A stretch of DNA of 64,000 nucleotides, taken from contig VJWM01000220.1 of assembly GCA_010909165.1 (NCBI GenBank), positions 1-64,000 of the forward strand, written 5' to 3'. The notes beneath the pieces are model-generated. The model saw only the letters and a program-made list of their open reading frames with translations, was not told where the DNA came from and did no database searches. The translations under genes and the position numbers were made by a program. Source of the stretch: Anthoceros angustus. Its lineage: Eukaryota > Streptophyta > Anthocerotopsida > Anthocerotales > Anthocerotaceae. Positions 20,106-29,120 of the stretch are shown here, in pieces. How positions within the stretch are numbered: the first letter of the stretch is position 1; each line of letters starts with the position of its first letter.

Positions 20106-21590
20106 TTACCACAAAAGATCCCGCCACCTTTCGTGAGAATAGGACCAGATCCGTTCTGAGCATGATGGATTTCAAGGACCGGATCCTAATGTTGCGAGCA
20201 TGGACTTCCATCTTGACAACACGACGCTCTACCGGGCCAAACAGAGGATTCCAAGTGTAAAATTTCATGATCTCTCCTTTGACAAATCCCAAGGCCTTTA
20301 CACATGCTCTCTTTAGTGCGACATTGTTCACAAGAAGCACTAAAGGACCGAATCCAACTCCACGGAAGCAGGCAATGGATGTGAATATCAATCCTTGGTT
20401 TCTAACAATACATGGACCTTGGTTGATCCACGAAAGACAAAACATCGTGGGCAAATGGGTCTTGAGAAAGAAGCACGCAGATGGCTCTCGGCGAGTTCAA
20501 GGCCGGACTCATAGCAAGAGGATTCACACAAAAGAGTGGAGTCGACTACTCACAATCCAGATCTTCAGCCCGGTAGTTAAACTCACCTCTTCGTGTGATG
20601 ATAGCCCTCTATATGGTCTCGCTATACATCGCTAGATGTGGAGACCGCGTTTCTTCATGGATTTTAAAAGAAGAAATCTATGTTCAAACCTCCGGATATG
20701 AAGTAAAGGCCAAGAGTCCAAGGTGTGCCTTCTTGAGAAAACACTCTATGGTGAGCGGTCTCAGAGGCTGATACGAGCATCTACTTGGTATTTACTCAGC
20801 ACTGGGTTATGTTAAAAAATCTGGACTCTAGCGTCTTCACAAGAAATAGGGGACAGATGCTTATGATGGGTCTCTATGTAGATGACCTCATCATGGTTTC
20901 AAATGATGAAAAGTATTTAGCGGAGTGCAAATCTGCTCTTGGAAAGAGTTCAAAATGATAATGGGAGTATGTCATATTGTCTTGGTATTCAGGTCGTTCA
21001 GAATTCGTCTAGTCATACTATCACCTTGCATCAGGATACGTATGTTTCTAACTTACTGACCAAGTATGAAATGTCTAGCTGCAAACCTGTAGACACACCC
21101 ATGCAAACAGGCCCAAGACTAAGTAAGACTATGTCACCTCAAGTAGATGATGAAGCTGCTGAGATGCAATCAGTTCCGTATGCAGGCGTAGTAGGCAGTG
21201 TTCAGCATTTAGCTCAATACACTAGACCAGATATAGCGTGTCCTAATGGCCACGTTTCTCAGTTCCTGTCCAATCCTGGAAAGTTACATTGGGTAGCAGC
21301 TAAAAGAATCCTTAGATATCTTCAGCGAACGAGAACCCGTGGAATTCAGTACAAAGGAGGTCCTGATGCTGCAACCAAGCTTATAGGTTGGACTGATGCA
21401 GACTATGCAGGCGATCCTCACTCTAGAAAATCCACAAGTGGTTACGTGTTCATGCTTGCAGGGGGCCTGTGAGCTGGAAGTCGAAGAAACAAACCTCGAT
21501 TGCACAGAGTTCAGCTGAATCTGAATATATTGCTGCTGCCTCAGCCGCCAAGGAAGGACTATGGATCGTTCAGCTACTTCGAGACCTTGG
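20106..21590 (+). repeat. Cop3-A tandem duplication, unit 2
   Basis: 1485 bp repeating unit 1. The first 850 bp differ from unit 1 by many short indels, mostly next to CAG/CTG/CG; the last 640 bp are identical. The RT part is therefore more broken than in unit 1. It continues into the unique RNase H end. Confidence 0.88.
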
Positions 21591-21846
21591 TTACCCACAA
21601 GAAGGCCCTTTGGAATTAATGTGTGATAATACAGCTACCATTGCTCTCTCAAAAGATCTGAGGTTTCATGAGCGATCAAAACACATAGAAGTAAGATATC
21701 ATTTCCTCCGTCTCAAGGTGGACTTAGGAGCGCTAGTGTTGACGTACGTATCCACTGAAGACCAGCTAGCCGACATTCTCACCAAGCCTTTGGGGAAGAT
21801 TAAACATGAGAGCTTCTGTTCAAGATTGGGACTCGTTGATTTGTGA
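20939..21846 (+). pseudogene. Cop3-A RT thumb and RNase H, unit 2 and end
   Basis: 20939-21472 repeats the RT thumb/RNase H start and stops at the same five-G run. The frame 21469-21846 completes RNase H: A-Q-S-S-A-E-S-E-Y with the catalytic Glu, M-C-D-N-T-A-T-I-A-L with the catalytic Asp, R-S-K-H-I-E-V-R-Y-H-F, and the end D-I-L-T-K-P-L-G. Stop at 21844-21846, about 37 bp before the 3' LTR. Only the G-run breaks RNase H. Confidence 0.9.
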
Positions 21847-21873
21847 TACACTGCTGTTTTAGATCATCTCGCT

Positions 21874-21883
21874 TCAAGGGGTG
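21874..21883 (+). other. Cop3-A polypurine tract
   Basis: caaggggtg immediately before the 3' LTR, the expected plus-strand primer for cDNA synthesis. Cop3-B has the shorter caaggtg at the same place. Confidence 0.7.
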
Positions 21884-22061
21884 TGTGAAACTGGTTACGT
21901 TTTACGTGAAGCTCGTTTCTCCTTTTGTTTAGGGACGCTATATGAACAGACGTGACTCTTCGTTCTGCTCTTGTGTAATGCCTTTTCAGGCTCATAATGA
22001 AACACACTACTCGTTGTTCTTCTCTGTGTGTCGTGTGTCTGGTCTAGATCGCTTTGGTTCA
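21884..22061 (+). repeat. Cop3-A 3' LTR
   Basis: 178 bp, starts TGTGAAACTGGTTACG and ends TTTGGTTCA; matches the Cop3-B 3' LTR (61297-61474), also 178 bp, with no difference seen by eye. The CATGT target duplication follows at 22062-22066. Confidence 0.9.
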
Positions 22062-22066
22062 CATGT

Positions 22067-22184
22067 AACATGGTCAGCCACAATTAGGCCCCTCCCGGTC
22101 CACTTGCCCATACACAACAAGCGCCTTTTGCCTCCAGTTCTCCATCATTGGGCATTACTCCAGTTCTCCGAATTTTGCATACAA
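22067..22184. other. Host sequence right of Cop3-A, carrying a deletion
   Basis: Continues the host target. At 22178-22184 the sequence jumps from a PPR-related stretch to the RING-unit flank; the second copy keeps a further 465 bp here (61592-62056). Both sides of the missing segment carry ATACA, so this copy probably lost it by a microhomology deletion. Confidence 0.6.
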
Positions 22185-22990
22185 GACGAGGTGAAAAAAT
22201 CTCTTGTCCCTCGTTGCTTAGCTCTCCCTTCGCTTAGTCTTGGCCAGCTTACTTCTTAGTGTTGTCCTTACCTCTTCCCTTGCTGGTTTCGTCTAAGTTT
22301 TTCTGTGATGATGGCAGAGTTCAGCAGACAAAGCGGGTCCCAGGTTAGAAAATTGGGACAGCAGCAGTACCACTACTATGCCACATACAAGGCCATTGAT
22401 CCGGTGATGGGGTCTGTGCAAGTAGGGCAAGTAGGGTTCTGGTCCCTGTGCCGCTGCATGCACGAGTAATGAAAGCAAGGTAAGACCACGGTGTTCCTGG
22501 CCTCCACAAAGCAGATCTTACACATATTTTTCTCCTGCTCCGCCTCCAGGTCGGACGCAATTTGCTAACGCTCATTCCTAAGGTCAAGTGCAGCCGTTCG
22601 TTCAGAGGCTATATTCTCTCGCCTCCATGCTTTGCAGCTCGGAAACAACTGTTGCATGCCTTGCCTCCTCTCTCCCGCATTAGCGCGGCCTCCTCTCTCC
22701 ACATTAGCGCGGCCTCCTCTCCCTTCCTCATTCTCCTTTTCCACTATCTGCGCCATGGCCATGGTGGAGGAGCCGAGCTCATCAAGCTCCTCCAACTTCA
22801 TCCCCTGTACCTCGCCGCTCGCTTGCCAGGCTTCTGGTTTTCCGCCCTGCATGCAGAGCCTCGTGCAGAGAGACATCCTCCTGCACTCCGTGGCCCCTCC
22901 CAGGAATTCGCCCGTTAGTGGCATTGTCAATTTCACTGTCCCTCCTCCACATCCGATTTTCAAGAAGGGAGGGCTTTGCACAAGGAAGGT
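22185..22990 (-). pseudogene. R1-: coiled-coil/RING family member, C-terminal half
   Basis: On the minus strand a continuous frame ending at the TAG at 22376-22378 reads D-L-E-A-E-Q-E-K-N-M-C-K-I-C-F-V-E-A-R-N-T-V-V-L-P-C-F-H and then C-P-T-C-T-D-P-I-T-G-S-M, a C3HC4 RING. One cysteine pair is damaged by a 4-residue gap after F-H, so zinc binding is doubtful. Upstream, in another frame, E-A-W-Q-A-S-G and M-A-M-A-Q-I-V-E-K-E match R1+ (23930-24010). The N-terminus is missing. Family role is inferred to be an E3 ubiquitin ligase. It lies head to head with R1+, with a hairpin between. Confidence 0.65.
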
Positions 22991-23095
22991 AGAAGGTAGG
23001 ACGGTATCTCTAAACCTGCAGACCTTTGAGAAGGAAGGTAGGAAGGTAGCTCTAAACCTCCTGCAGGCCTGTGAGAAGGAAGGTTTGTCCCTAAT

Positions 23096-23140
23096 CACAT
23101 GTGATAAGGGATGTGTCACATCTTGCCCTTATCACATGTG
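23096..23140. repeat. Perfect hairpin at the centre of the R1 pair
   Basis: Arms CACATGTGATAAGGG (23096-23110) and CCCTTATCACATGTG (23126-23140) are perfect complements around a 15-base spacer. It sits between R1- and R1+, near the symmetry centre of the divergent pair, and is conserved at 62939-62985 in the other copy with one extra G. Confidence 0.85.
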
Positions 23141-23237
23141 CGGGTCTATCTGCGCATGTGCTTGCCCATGTGATTACAGACACCCGCCGCCTATTCATAC
23201 ATATATGCAACGGGTGTCTGTACGCCTCTGCCTTGCA

Positions 23238-23280
23238 TGTAGGTTGAGGATACTGGGCTCTGCATCACGGCTGGCGAGGA
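23238..23280 (+). promoter_or_regulatory. Conserved 5' leader of the RING family (R1+)
   Basis: The stretch gaggatactgggctctgca ... gaggaATGGCGG directly before the R1+ start is nearly repeated before R3 (33041-33078) and, less closely, before R5 (40136-40174), R2 (32755-32790, minus) and R4 (about 37985-38015, minus). Conservation outside the coding frame suggests a shared 5' untranslated region or core promoter. Confidence 0.55.
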
Positions 23281-24232
23281 ATGGCGGATAAGGAGGAGGG
23301 CAGTCTTGCTGCGGAACTGAAGCTGCAATCAGATAACATGCTTGAGGAAAGGCTCGAGTGAGGGAGAAAATTACGTTGGTGGCAAAGGTTGTTAGACACG
23401 GCACAGGGGGTCGAGAAGGGAAAGGGGGTCAAGGATATGAACTTGGAGAAGCAGCTTCAAATGATCCGCAACGACCGCAAAGAGCGTCAGCGCAGCCGAT
23501 GGGGCCTTGCTGCGTATCTGAAGGACCTGTCCGACGAGGAGCTGGTAACGAGGCTTGAGAAACAGAAAAAACGTTTGTGCGAAGCGGAGAGTACATCAAC
23601 TTCCCTGGACAAAAAGCTGAAGACAGAAACCGGATGTAGGAAGGTCATTGCATCCGGACGCCATATTGAAGAAGAATAAGGCCAAGGGCAAGATTCAAGT
23701 CATCCGCAACGAACGCAGAGAGCGTGATTGCAGCCAGGAGAAGATTGAGGCTTCCCAAAGATGCCGGAATGAGGTGGCGGATGCTCACTGGTCTGCAGGG
23801 GTTTAGAGCTACCGTCCACCTTCCTTCCGTGTGCAAATCCCTGGAGTCGTATTCAAGGGAGGAAAATGAAATTGAAGCCATTAACGTGTGCTTGTATTGT
23901 GCATAATTGGCGAATTTTCAAGGAAGGGGGCCACGGAGTTGCATGCGGCGAGGGAAAAACTAGAAGCCTGGCAAGCGAGCGGCATGGCCATGGCACAGAT
24001 AGTGCAAAAGGAGAAGGAGAGCATGAGGATGAGACAGCAGGCCGCGCTGTTGCGGGAAAGGGAGGAAAAGCATGCTACTGTTGGCAGCATCACAGAAAAA
24101 TTAGACAAGACCAGCAAGCAAGGGAAGAGGCAAGCTGGACAAGACCTAAGCAAGGGAGAGCTGAGCAAAGAGGGAAAAAAGGTGTTTCATCTCGTCCTGT
24201 ATAGGCCTGCTCCTCCTCTCCAGCTGGTCTAG
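23281..24232 (+). pseudogene. R1+: coiled-coil family member lacking its RING
   Basis: Starts MADKEEGSLAAELKL at 23281; the frame stops after 26 codons at a possible splice donor (ctcga|gtgagg). The frame 23389-23679 carries L-Q-M-I-R-N-D-R-K-E-R and L-A-A-Y-L-K-D-L-S-D-E-E-L, the family's core motif; 23888-24232 carries E-A-W-Q-A-S-G-M-A-M-A-Q-I-V-Q-K-E and a long charged coiled coil. The sequence then passes straight into the family 3' flank, so the RING has been deleted. Whether the breaks are introns, errors or decay cannot be decided here. Confidence 0.6.
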
Positions 24233-24774
24233 GGTACATGCTGGTTTTTTATGAGAGAGGAGCGCTGGCTACCTTGCTTCATGGGCACCTACCCATGACG
24301 AAAGGTAGCCAGGTTTGCTGACATTGTCCTGTTATCCACAAAGTTAGGTGATGCTTTGCAGAGGCTGATGACATTGGTCTGTTGTCGACAAGATACAGTC
24401 TTTGCATACATGTCTCCCGGCTTTGACAGCTGTTTTCAGGAGCTTGCAATGTGCAAAGCCAGTAGCCAAGTTGATACTCTTGTGCTTGCAGACTGGCCAG
24501 CCAGCTGCTATTGCAACGCATCTAGCTAATGTCAGTTGTTGCTTTGTCCAATGGGTGGCCGTCCGAGCCCTTCAGCCTGTTCGTTTACTTGACAAGTCTG
24601 AGTTCTCTTCACACAGCGGTGAACCGAGGAGTGAGACTTTTGGATTGGTTTTGAGTCCGGAGTGCGCAGTCTGCAGGCTTGTGCCATGCCAGCCCTTTGT
24701 TGGTTTGCGCGGGCGCGGCTGGTGCCCTGCTCACCATACCTTTGATAAAATGGTACACTCACATACCTCGGATA
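24233..24774 (+). repeat. RING-unit 3' flank (R1)
   Basis: Sequence shared, in part in inverted orientation, with 31196-31445, 34085-34396, 61780-62075 and 63236-63790. Landmarks are tacatgctggttttt, gctgacattg and catacatgtctcc, then tgcaaagccagt. Short frames such as C-L-Q-T-G-Q-P-A-A are conserved in the copies, but no gene is recognised. It appears to be part of the duplicated RING unit and not a separate gene. Confidence 0.5.
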
Positions 24775-25465
24775 TGGCACTCGCGTTCGTTTGGCCTTCC
24801 TGCGTAAGGGTAGGTTCGGTGGTTAAACCGCTTGCCCCAGGCATGTTGTGTTGATGGGCAGCTGGTTTCTTTGGATATTCAGATGGGCCATGGTGCGTCG
24901 CCTTCCAATTCGAGCTCTCCGGACAAGCCAGAGCTTGGCGCGTGTGCAGGATCGTGAATGGGCGTCATGGCTCTATGGAGAATGTGGGAGCTTGAGGGAT
25001 GCTCGCAGGGGGTTTGATGGTGTTGCCAGGAGAGGTTGTTTCATCGATGACAGTGATGTAGTTGTTACTGTGCGTTTGTCTAGGGCGGCCGATTCATTTC
25101 AGGTACCGGTGAGATCTCAATGCTGTCTGTACAAGATAATCATGTCACAGTGGGGTTGTCCACGCAGTTACTCGTACGGAGTAGGCCTGCAATATTGGAC
25201 TGCTGAATGGTGAGGATATTTCTTTCCTGTGCAGCGTTTTGCCCTGGTGTGTTGTGAACAGAGTTAGTGATGGGTTTACTGCTTCATTTCTTTCGGGAAT
25301 CATTCGATTTTCGAGGGAGTAAGTGTTGCCAGTTGCTGGCAGCACCACGTTCTAATGTGATTGGTAACTATCTGGTCGACACGTGTGTCCCGCGAAATTC
25401 ACAAATAGAGTCTCTAATGTGGCCTTCAGCCTGAATTGTTTCCCTGGGCTCTTGCTTACATGTAT
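24775..25465. repeat. Left arm of an 11-kb-spaced inverted repeat
   Basis: About 690 bp that recur in reverse complement at 36437-37110. Both arms contain a PPR scrap and the words tcgatgacagtgatgtagt. The Cop4 element, the R2/R3 pair and a tandem duplication lie between the arms. Confidence 0.75.
24890..25130 (+). pseudogene. PPR fragment (single repeat)
   Basis: The frame reads L-Y-G-E-C-G-S-L-R-D-A-R-R-G-F-D-G-V-A-R-R, a plant PPR repeat of the M-Y-x-K-C-G-S-x-x-D-A type, then loses similarity. The same scrap is at 36636-36932 on the minus strand and begins again at the window end (63930-64000). Confidence 0.65.
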
Positions 25466-25530
25466 GCTGATTGTGGCAGCATGGTGGACGCACACCATGT
25501 ATTTGAAAACTGACCTCAGCGTGAGAAACA
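25430..25530 (+). pseudogene. PPR fragment (single repeat)
   Basis: Reads T-Y-M-Y-A-D-C-G-S-M-V-D-A-H-H-V-F-E, a clear PPR half-repeat at about 25451-25510, in a frame that is not open on either side for long. It lies just inside the end of the inverted-repeat arm. Confidence 0.6.
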
Positions 25531-25547
25531 ATCCGTATATCGTACGG

Positions 25548-25790
25548 CTAGTATGTCCCAGAATATGACGGGCTTTCAAAAGCATCGTCATATCGAGCGA
25601 AACACCCTGATACATATCTCATCCTATCGTACCGCACTATTTGCACAAGTCCATTCTTAGAACACTGAGGAAAGTATGCAGGTGGTTCATTCACTCTTGA
25701 GCCTGCAAGAGTATGTGGGTCATTTATCAAATACATGCTGCTCGCGTCCACCCTGCTGCCACATTCAGCATGCATGTAAGCATCAGGCGT
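25548..25790 (-). pseudogene. PPR fragment (single repeat)
   Basis: Minus-strand frame of 75 codons beginning M-H-A-E-C-G-S-R-V-D-A-S-S, a PPR landmark; the rest is unrecognised. Its upstream sequence (25755-25905) is repeated in reverse complement at 35145-35290 and 35865-36005. Confidence 0.5.
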
Positions 25791-25958
25791 GGCAGAGTTC
25801 AGGTTAAGGCCACCTTTGAGAATTTCTTCAGGGTAAAGACCACAATGGAGAATTTACCAAGACCCTTCTGCATGATACCGATGCCAGCTGATTACTTGCT
25901 GGACAAAAGACTTCATGGATAGAAACTGCTAGAGCGCCTCCTCCGGCGGTGAGGCAGG
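25791..25958. other. Host sequence up to the Cop4 target
   Basis: Contains the end of the inverted copy of 35145-35290, followed at 25921-25964 by agaaactgctagagcgcctc, which matches 35458-35500 in direct orientation. The latter marks the Cop4 target site. No gene is seen. Confidence 0.5.
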
Positions 25959-25964
25959 TGTTCA
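25959..25964. repeat. Cop4 target-site duplication, left (TGTTCA)
   Basis: TGTTCA before the element equals TGTTCA at 30847-30852 after it. The uninterrupted paralogous site at 35490-35520 reads gggtgttcggctaatgcgca, confirming an insertion at this point. The true duplication is probably five bases of this. Confidence 0.85.
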
Positions 25965-26334
25965 TTGGGAAAAGAGCTGAGCCTTTATAGAGAGGAACAC
26001 AACACTCCCATACAATATGGGTTATATGCACTAGGCACACTAGATACTAGCACACAAGCACACAAGAACACTTGCACACACCACACCTTACAAGTAGGTG
26101 GGCTTGGCCTTATATAGTCCTAGCCTTGAATCCTACTGGTCACTTGACCTTGAATCCTATTGGTTACTTGACCTTGCCCTTTACTTTTGGACTTTCTAGA
26201 AGATACTTTCTAGAAGATACTTTCTAGAAGATGCATGACTTTCAAGTATGTTATTTTAGGGCACTCTTCATAACCTGCTTTTAGGGCACTCTTCATAACA
26301 TATTTTGATATGTTGTAATAAATCACTTCTAACA
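25965..26334 (-). repeat. Cop4 3' LTR
   Basis: 370 bp. It contains a triplicated word (ctttctagaagata at about 26190, 26205 and 26220) and a doubled 'gggcactcttcataac'. The same internal repeats are in the 5' LTR. The internal side begins ctcccactcaac, complement of the polypurine tract. Confidence 0.9.
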
Positions 26335-26355
26335 CTCCCACTCAACATATCAAAA

Positions 26356-26977
26356 TTATTCCCTTAGGCCTAGCATCTTGCTAAACCTAGCATGTTTTTC
26401 TAAAGTCAAGGCTTTGGTCAAAATATCTGCCGGCATGTCTCTGTTGGACAATACTCTAGCTTTACCTCTTTTGACTTTACCTTCTCTCTTATAAAGTGAT
26501 GTTTCACTTGATGTGCTTGGTTCTAGCATGAAAAGTTGCATTCTTGGCTAAGAAGATGCAACCTTGATTGTCGTTGAAGATTGTTGTTGCTTCCTTTGCT
26601 TGAATCCCATCTCCTCTAGCAAGTTACGCAACCATATCGCCTCCATGACCGCAGAGCATGTTGCCATATATTCTCAGAGGATAGAGCCACGAGGTTGTCT
26701 CCTACTATTCCATGAAATGGCTCCCCATTCGGCATAAGCGCATATCCGATCGTAGACTTGCGACTATCAACATCTCCGCCCGAATCACAATATCCTACCA
26801 CTCGGACTTCCTGCGATGCTGTTGATACACCAAATTCCAATGCTTTGTACCACTCAAGTACCTCATTATCCTCTTCACGGCTTGAAAGCTGTTGTCCGGG
26901 GTTAGCCATAAATTGACTTGCAACTCCACGCCTCTGCAATGTCGCCTTGTCCTCAGATAAATAGGTGAGGCATCCAA
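26356..26977 (-). pseudogene. Cop4 RNase H
   Basis: Frame 26616-26939 reads V-V-G-Y-C-D-S-G-G-D (first catalytic Asp), S-R-K-S-T-I-G-Y-A and A-L-S-S-E-N, where the E-A-E-Y motif should stand. Frame 26356-26541 holds D-I-L-T-K-A-L-T near the C-terminus, as in other copia RNase H domains. R-I-M-R-Y-L-S-G-T is in 26795-26977. Three frames are used. Confidence 0.8.
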
Positions 26978-27200
26978 CTGCGATAGAGAGTTTTATCTAC
27001 CTTCTCCTTCTCTTCTTGTAGGACTCATCTCCTTTGAGAGCTTCTCATTAAGCACCATTGGTGTCTTCACAGCTTGCACTCTTGCATTCCAAAGCGCTTG
27101 AGGACATTCTCAACATATGTCCTTTGGCTCAAAGAGATCTTCTTGTTAGCCTCTCTCATTACTTCTATCCCTAGAAAGTAATGAAGTTCACCTAGATCCC

Positions 27201-27933
27201 TCATATCAAAACTATCATTAAGACTCTTCTTGTACTCTCTAAGAGCTCCAAATCATTGCAAACAAGGATTAGATCATCCACATAGACAGCAATGATCATC
27301 ATGGACTCTCCCACTCTCTTCACATAGATGTTCCAATCTCCATTGGTTTTCTTGAAACCTCTAGCTTGGAAGAACTTGTCAATCTTAACATACCGGTAAG
27401 TGCAGTTGCTTAAGACCATAGAGTGCCTTTAGCAATTTACATACCTCACTTTCGCCCGGCACTTCATACCCTTCCGTTGGTTCATGTAGATCTCTTCTTC
27501 CAAATCTCCATTGAAACGCAGTTTGGACATCCATGTGATGTATCTCCGGATCCATGGTAGCGCTATTGCTAAGAGTATACGAATGGATGTTATCTTAGCA
27601 ATGGGAGAAAGTGTCGGTGTAGTCAATACACGCTTGTGTATATCCCTTCCCACCAGCCTTGCTTTGTATCGCTCTATGCTCCCATCAGTTGTGCTTGATC
27701 TTGAACACCCATTTGGATCCTATGCACTTCCTTCCTTGGGGTAGAGGAGTGATTTCCCAAGTCTTGTTCTTGATAAGTGAGTTATACTCACTATCCGTGG
27801 CTTCTTTCCACTCCTTCGCCTTTGGCCCTTCCAAGGCTTCCTTCAAGCTTTGCGGCTCATCAAGATCCGCCAACATAGCCTCTTCGTACTTGCATGCATT
27901 CATGGACTCCAAAATTTTCTCGAAGGTTTCCAT
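27201..27933 (-). pseudogene. Cop4 reverse transcriptase
   Basis: Frame 27685-27933 gives the RT start (E-W-K-E-A-T-D-S-E-Y-N-S-L, K-T-W-E-I-T, G-S-K-W-V-F-K). Frame 27429-27653 gives the first catalytic region in damaged form, and 27201-27419 gives A-V-Y-V-D-D-L-I-L-V-C with both catalytic aspartates. The sequence is complete in order but broken into at least three frames. Confidence 0.85.
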
Positions 27934-28239
27934 CGCCTTGATGATCTCGATCGGGTGACTCCTCTTGGATTCTTGATCTCGCTCCTCTTCATCATCCTCG
28001 ATATCCGGGCTTCTCCACCTTCTATATCACCTTGTGGTAGAGGTTGCTCATGCTCGGGAACAGTTGAGCATGCTCAAGAGTAGGTTGCTCAAGAACCAAG
28101 TCTTGTGCTTCTTCACGCTCCTTCAACTCCTTGATGACAACTTGCGTTGCTCCCACTCCTTTGTTAGGTTCCACAACCTCATGAAAAACAACATCCTCGA
28201 AAATGATTTTCTTGGTTGTAGGGTTGTATAATCTATACC

Positions 28240-29120
28240 CTTTACCTCATCGAATACCCAAGCATGATGCACTGGATGCCTTTAGGATCCCACTTGGTTC
28301 GGTTTTGCTTTGGAACATGAGCATAAACCTCGAACCAAAGATCCTAAAATGACTCACGTTAGGTTTGACACTGACCATGCCTCCTCCGGTCATTCCAGTC
28401 TGACCTTGGTTGGAACTCTATTCAAAACATGAGTTCTGTAAGACCTCTCCCAAAACGTACCTCCAACCCACTTTGATGGAGCATGCACTTGGCCGCCTCC
28501 ACTAGGCTCCTTAGCTTGCGCCCGCCACTCCATTTTGCTCCGGTGTGTGAGGAATTGTTAGTTGCCTCCGAATGCCATGCTCCTTGCAAAAGCTTTTGAA
28601 TTGAGAAGAGATGTATTCTCCTCCATTGTCACTCCTAGTCTTGAGGCATTCTCCACTTTCGTTCTCCACCAAGGCTTTCCACTCCTTGAATGTCTTGAAC
28701 ACTTGGACTTCTCCTTCAAAAGGTATGTCCAACTCCTCCTTGTGAAGTCATCCACAAACACTAGAATGTAGCGGGCTCCTCCATGGGTAGGGTTCTTCAT
28801 TGGTCCACACATCGGTGTGTACAAGTTCCAACGCCTTCTTTTCGGCGCTCCAATCCTTGGGAACTTGGTTCGGTGAAGCTTTCCCATCATGCACCCTTGG
28901 CACAATCGCGGCTCACCAATATCTTTCAAATCCAAGCCGGTCACCATTTGTTGATTCTTCATCATCTTGATGTTGTCCACTCCAGTGCCCCAAGCGTTGA
29001 TGCCACAAATCTATTGACCCAGTGCTCTTAGGCGAGCTTGACACAAATGTGCAAGCTTGTTGATCACCTACGCACACACAACTTGTAGAGATTGCCTTCC
29101 GAACACCTCGAGCTATCACC
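28240..29120 (-). pseudogene. Cop4 pre-integrase domain and integrase
   Basis: D-L-W-H-Q-R-L-G-H (zinc-binding His pair) at about 29000-29025, C-Q-G-C-M-M-G-K at about 28885, F-V-D-D-F-T-R-R-S-W near 28745-28775 and R-S-D-N-G-G-E-Y-I (second catalytic Asp) near 28620. P-E-Q-N-G-V-A follows, where the catalytic Glu should come next but the frame reads Gly. The first catalytic Asp (D-x-C-G-P) is also lost. Several frameshifts. Confidence 0.82.

Larger units (their letters stand above)
15890..22061 (+). mobile_element. Cop3-A: Ty1/copia retrotransposon with a 1.5-kb internal duplication
   Basis: Complete from 5' LTR to 3' LTR with a CATGT target duplication. The order is LTR, primer-binding site, gag with zinc knuckle, protease, pre-integrase, integrase, RT, RNase H, polypurine tract (aagggg), LTR. 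The RT/RNase H segment 18596-20105 is repeated at 20106-21590. LTRs are only 163 and 178 bp, small for plant copia. Cop3-B at 54900-61474 is the same insertion in the duplicated segment, with different internal duplications. Confidence 0.92.

Noticed and set aside
26035-26240. Short repeated words (ctagaagatactt) as a CRISPR-like array
   Set aside because: Three adjacent 14-15-bp copies without spacers inside a copia LTR; a microsatellite-like internal repeat of the LTR.
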